A program made the position numbers and the translations under genes. Under the pieces are notes generated by a model. It saw only the letters and a program-made list of their open reading frames with translations. It was not told where the DNA came from and ran no database searches. Below, piece after piece: positions 60,770-64,000 of a stretch of DNA of 64,000 nucleotides (the first letter of the stretch is position 1; every line of letters starts with the position of its first letter). The DNA comes from Variovorax sp. KK3 (GTDB lineage: Bacteria; Pseudomonadota; Gammaproteobacteria; Burkholderiales; Burkholderiaceae_C): contig NZ_LYVO01000015.1 of the NCBI RefSeq assembly GCF_001984055.1, positions 39,134-103,133 of the forward strand. The letters are read 5' to 3'.

Positions 60770-64000
<3,231 letters not shown>

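Overview
The window is a very GC-rich, densely coded bacterial chromosome segment. Gene content and order (pgk-pyk-aldolase-purC, purE-purK-Sua5, tsaB-rimI, smg-dprA-LysM//def-fmt, yajC-secD-secF, several Bug/TctC binding proteins) and protein character point to a betaproteobacterium of the Burkholderiales, most likely Comamonadaceae (Variovorax-like). This assignment rests on recognition of sequence and gene order, not on a search. I see no rRNA or tRNA genes, no insertion sequence, no prophage and no CRISPR array. No gap between genes exceeds about 210 bases.

Layout. 1-5.5 kb is a c-di-GMP neighbourhood: a four-PAS GGDEF protein (5' end outside the window), a GspE/PilB-type ATPase with an N-terminal MshEN-like c-di-GMP-binding region, and on the opposite strand a GAF protein followed by a stand-alone EAL protein. 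5.6-12.7 kb (minus strand) holds an IscR-like regulator without its iron-sulfur ligands, two Bug/TctC-type binding proteins flanking a TctDE-like two-component system, an MFS exporter and an Lrp/AsnC regulator. The regulator is divergent from a fused 1201-residue indolepyruvate ferredoxin oxidoreductase (12.9-16.5 kb). 16.7-20 kb is yajC-secD-secF with an unusual leader between yajC and secD. 20-28.7 kb holds a DUF1631 protein, smg-dprA-LysM (minus), and def, a BamE-like lipoprotein, fmt and azlCD (plus). 28.8-39.5 kb is central metabolism: pgk, pyk, a Gram-positive-type class I aldolase, purC, two regulators, a META-domain lipoprotein, a thioredoxin-TPR protein, purE-purK and a Sua5-type enzyme. 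39.6-46.6 kb holds an exported lipase-like protein, a PBP4-type peptidase, an EamA transporter, tsaB-rimI, a protein I identify as a likely DNA polymerase III psi subunit (HolD), and pyrF.

46.8-50.1 kb is a secreted DUF1800/DUF1501 pair behind a near-consensus sigma-54 promoter. 50.2-51.5 kb has two overlapping GFA-like zinc proteins and an orphan antitoxin followed by the decayed remains of its toxin. 51.5-58.0 kb is an aromatic catabolic operon: a divergent IclR regulator, then an MBL-fold protein with half its metal site missing, an FAD hydroxylase, a small partner protein, hmgA and fahA. It reads as a 3-hydroxyphenylacetate/homogentisate route, without maiA in the window. 58.1-64 kb is phosphorelay signalling: a single receiver, a REC-GAF-kinase-REC hybrid, and a large multi-HAMP hybrid kinase running off the right edge.

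A recurring structural theme is that at least nine genes have a -10-like hexamer only 6-8 nt before the start codon and no ribosome-binding site, which predicts leaderless or near-leaderless mRNAs. The most interesting candidates are the yajC-secD leader mini-ORF with its hairpin, the HolD-like gene next to rimI, the sigma-54 promoter of the DUF1800/DUF1501 pair, and the degenerate MBL protein in the homogentisate operon.
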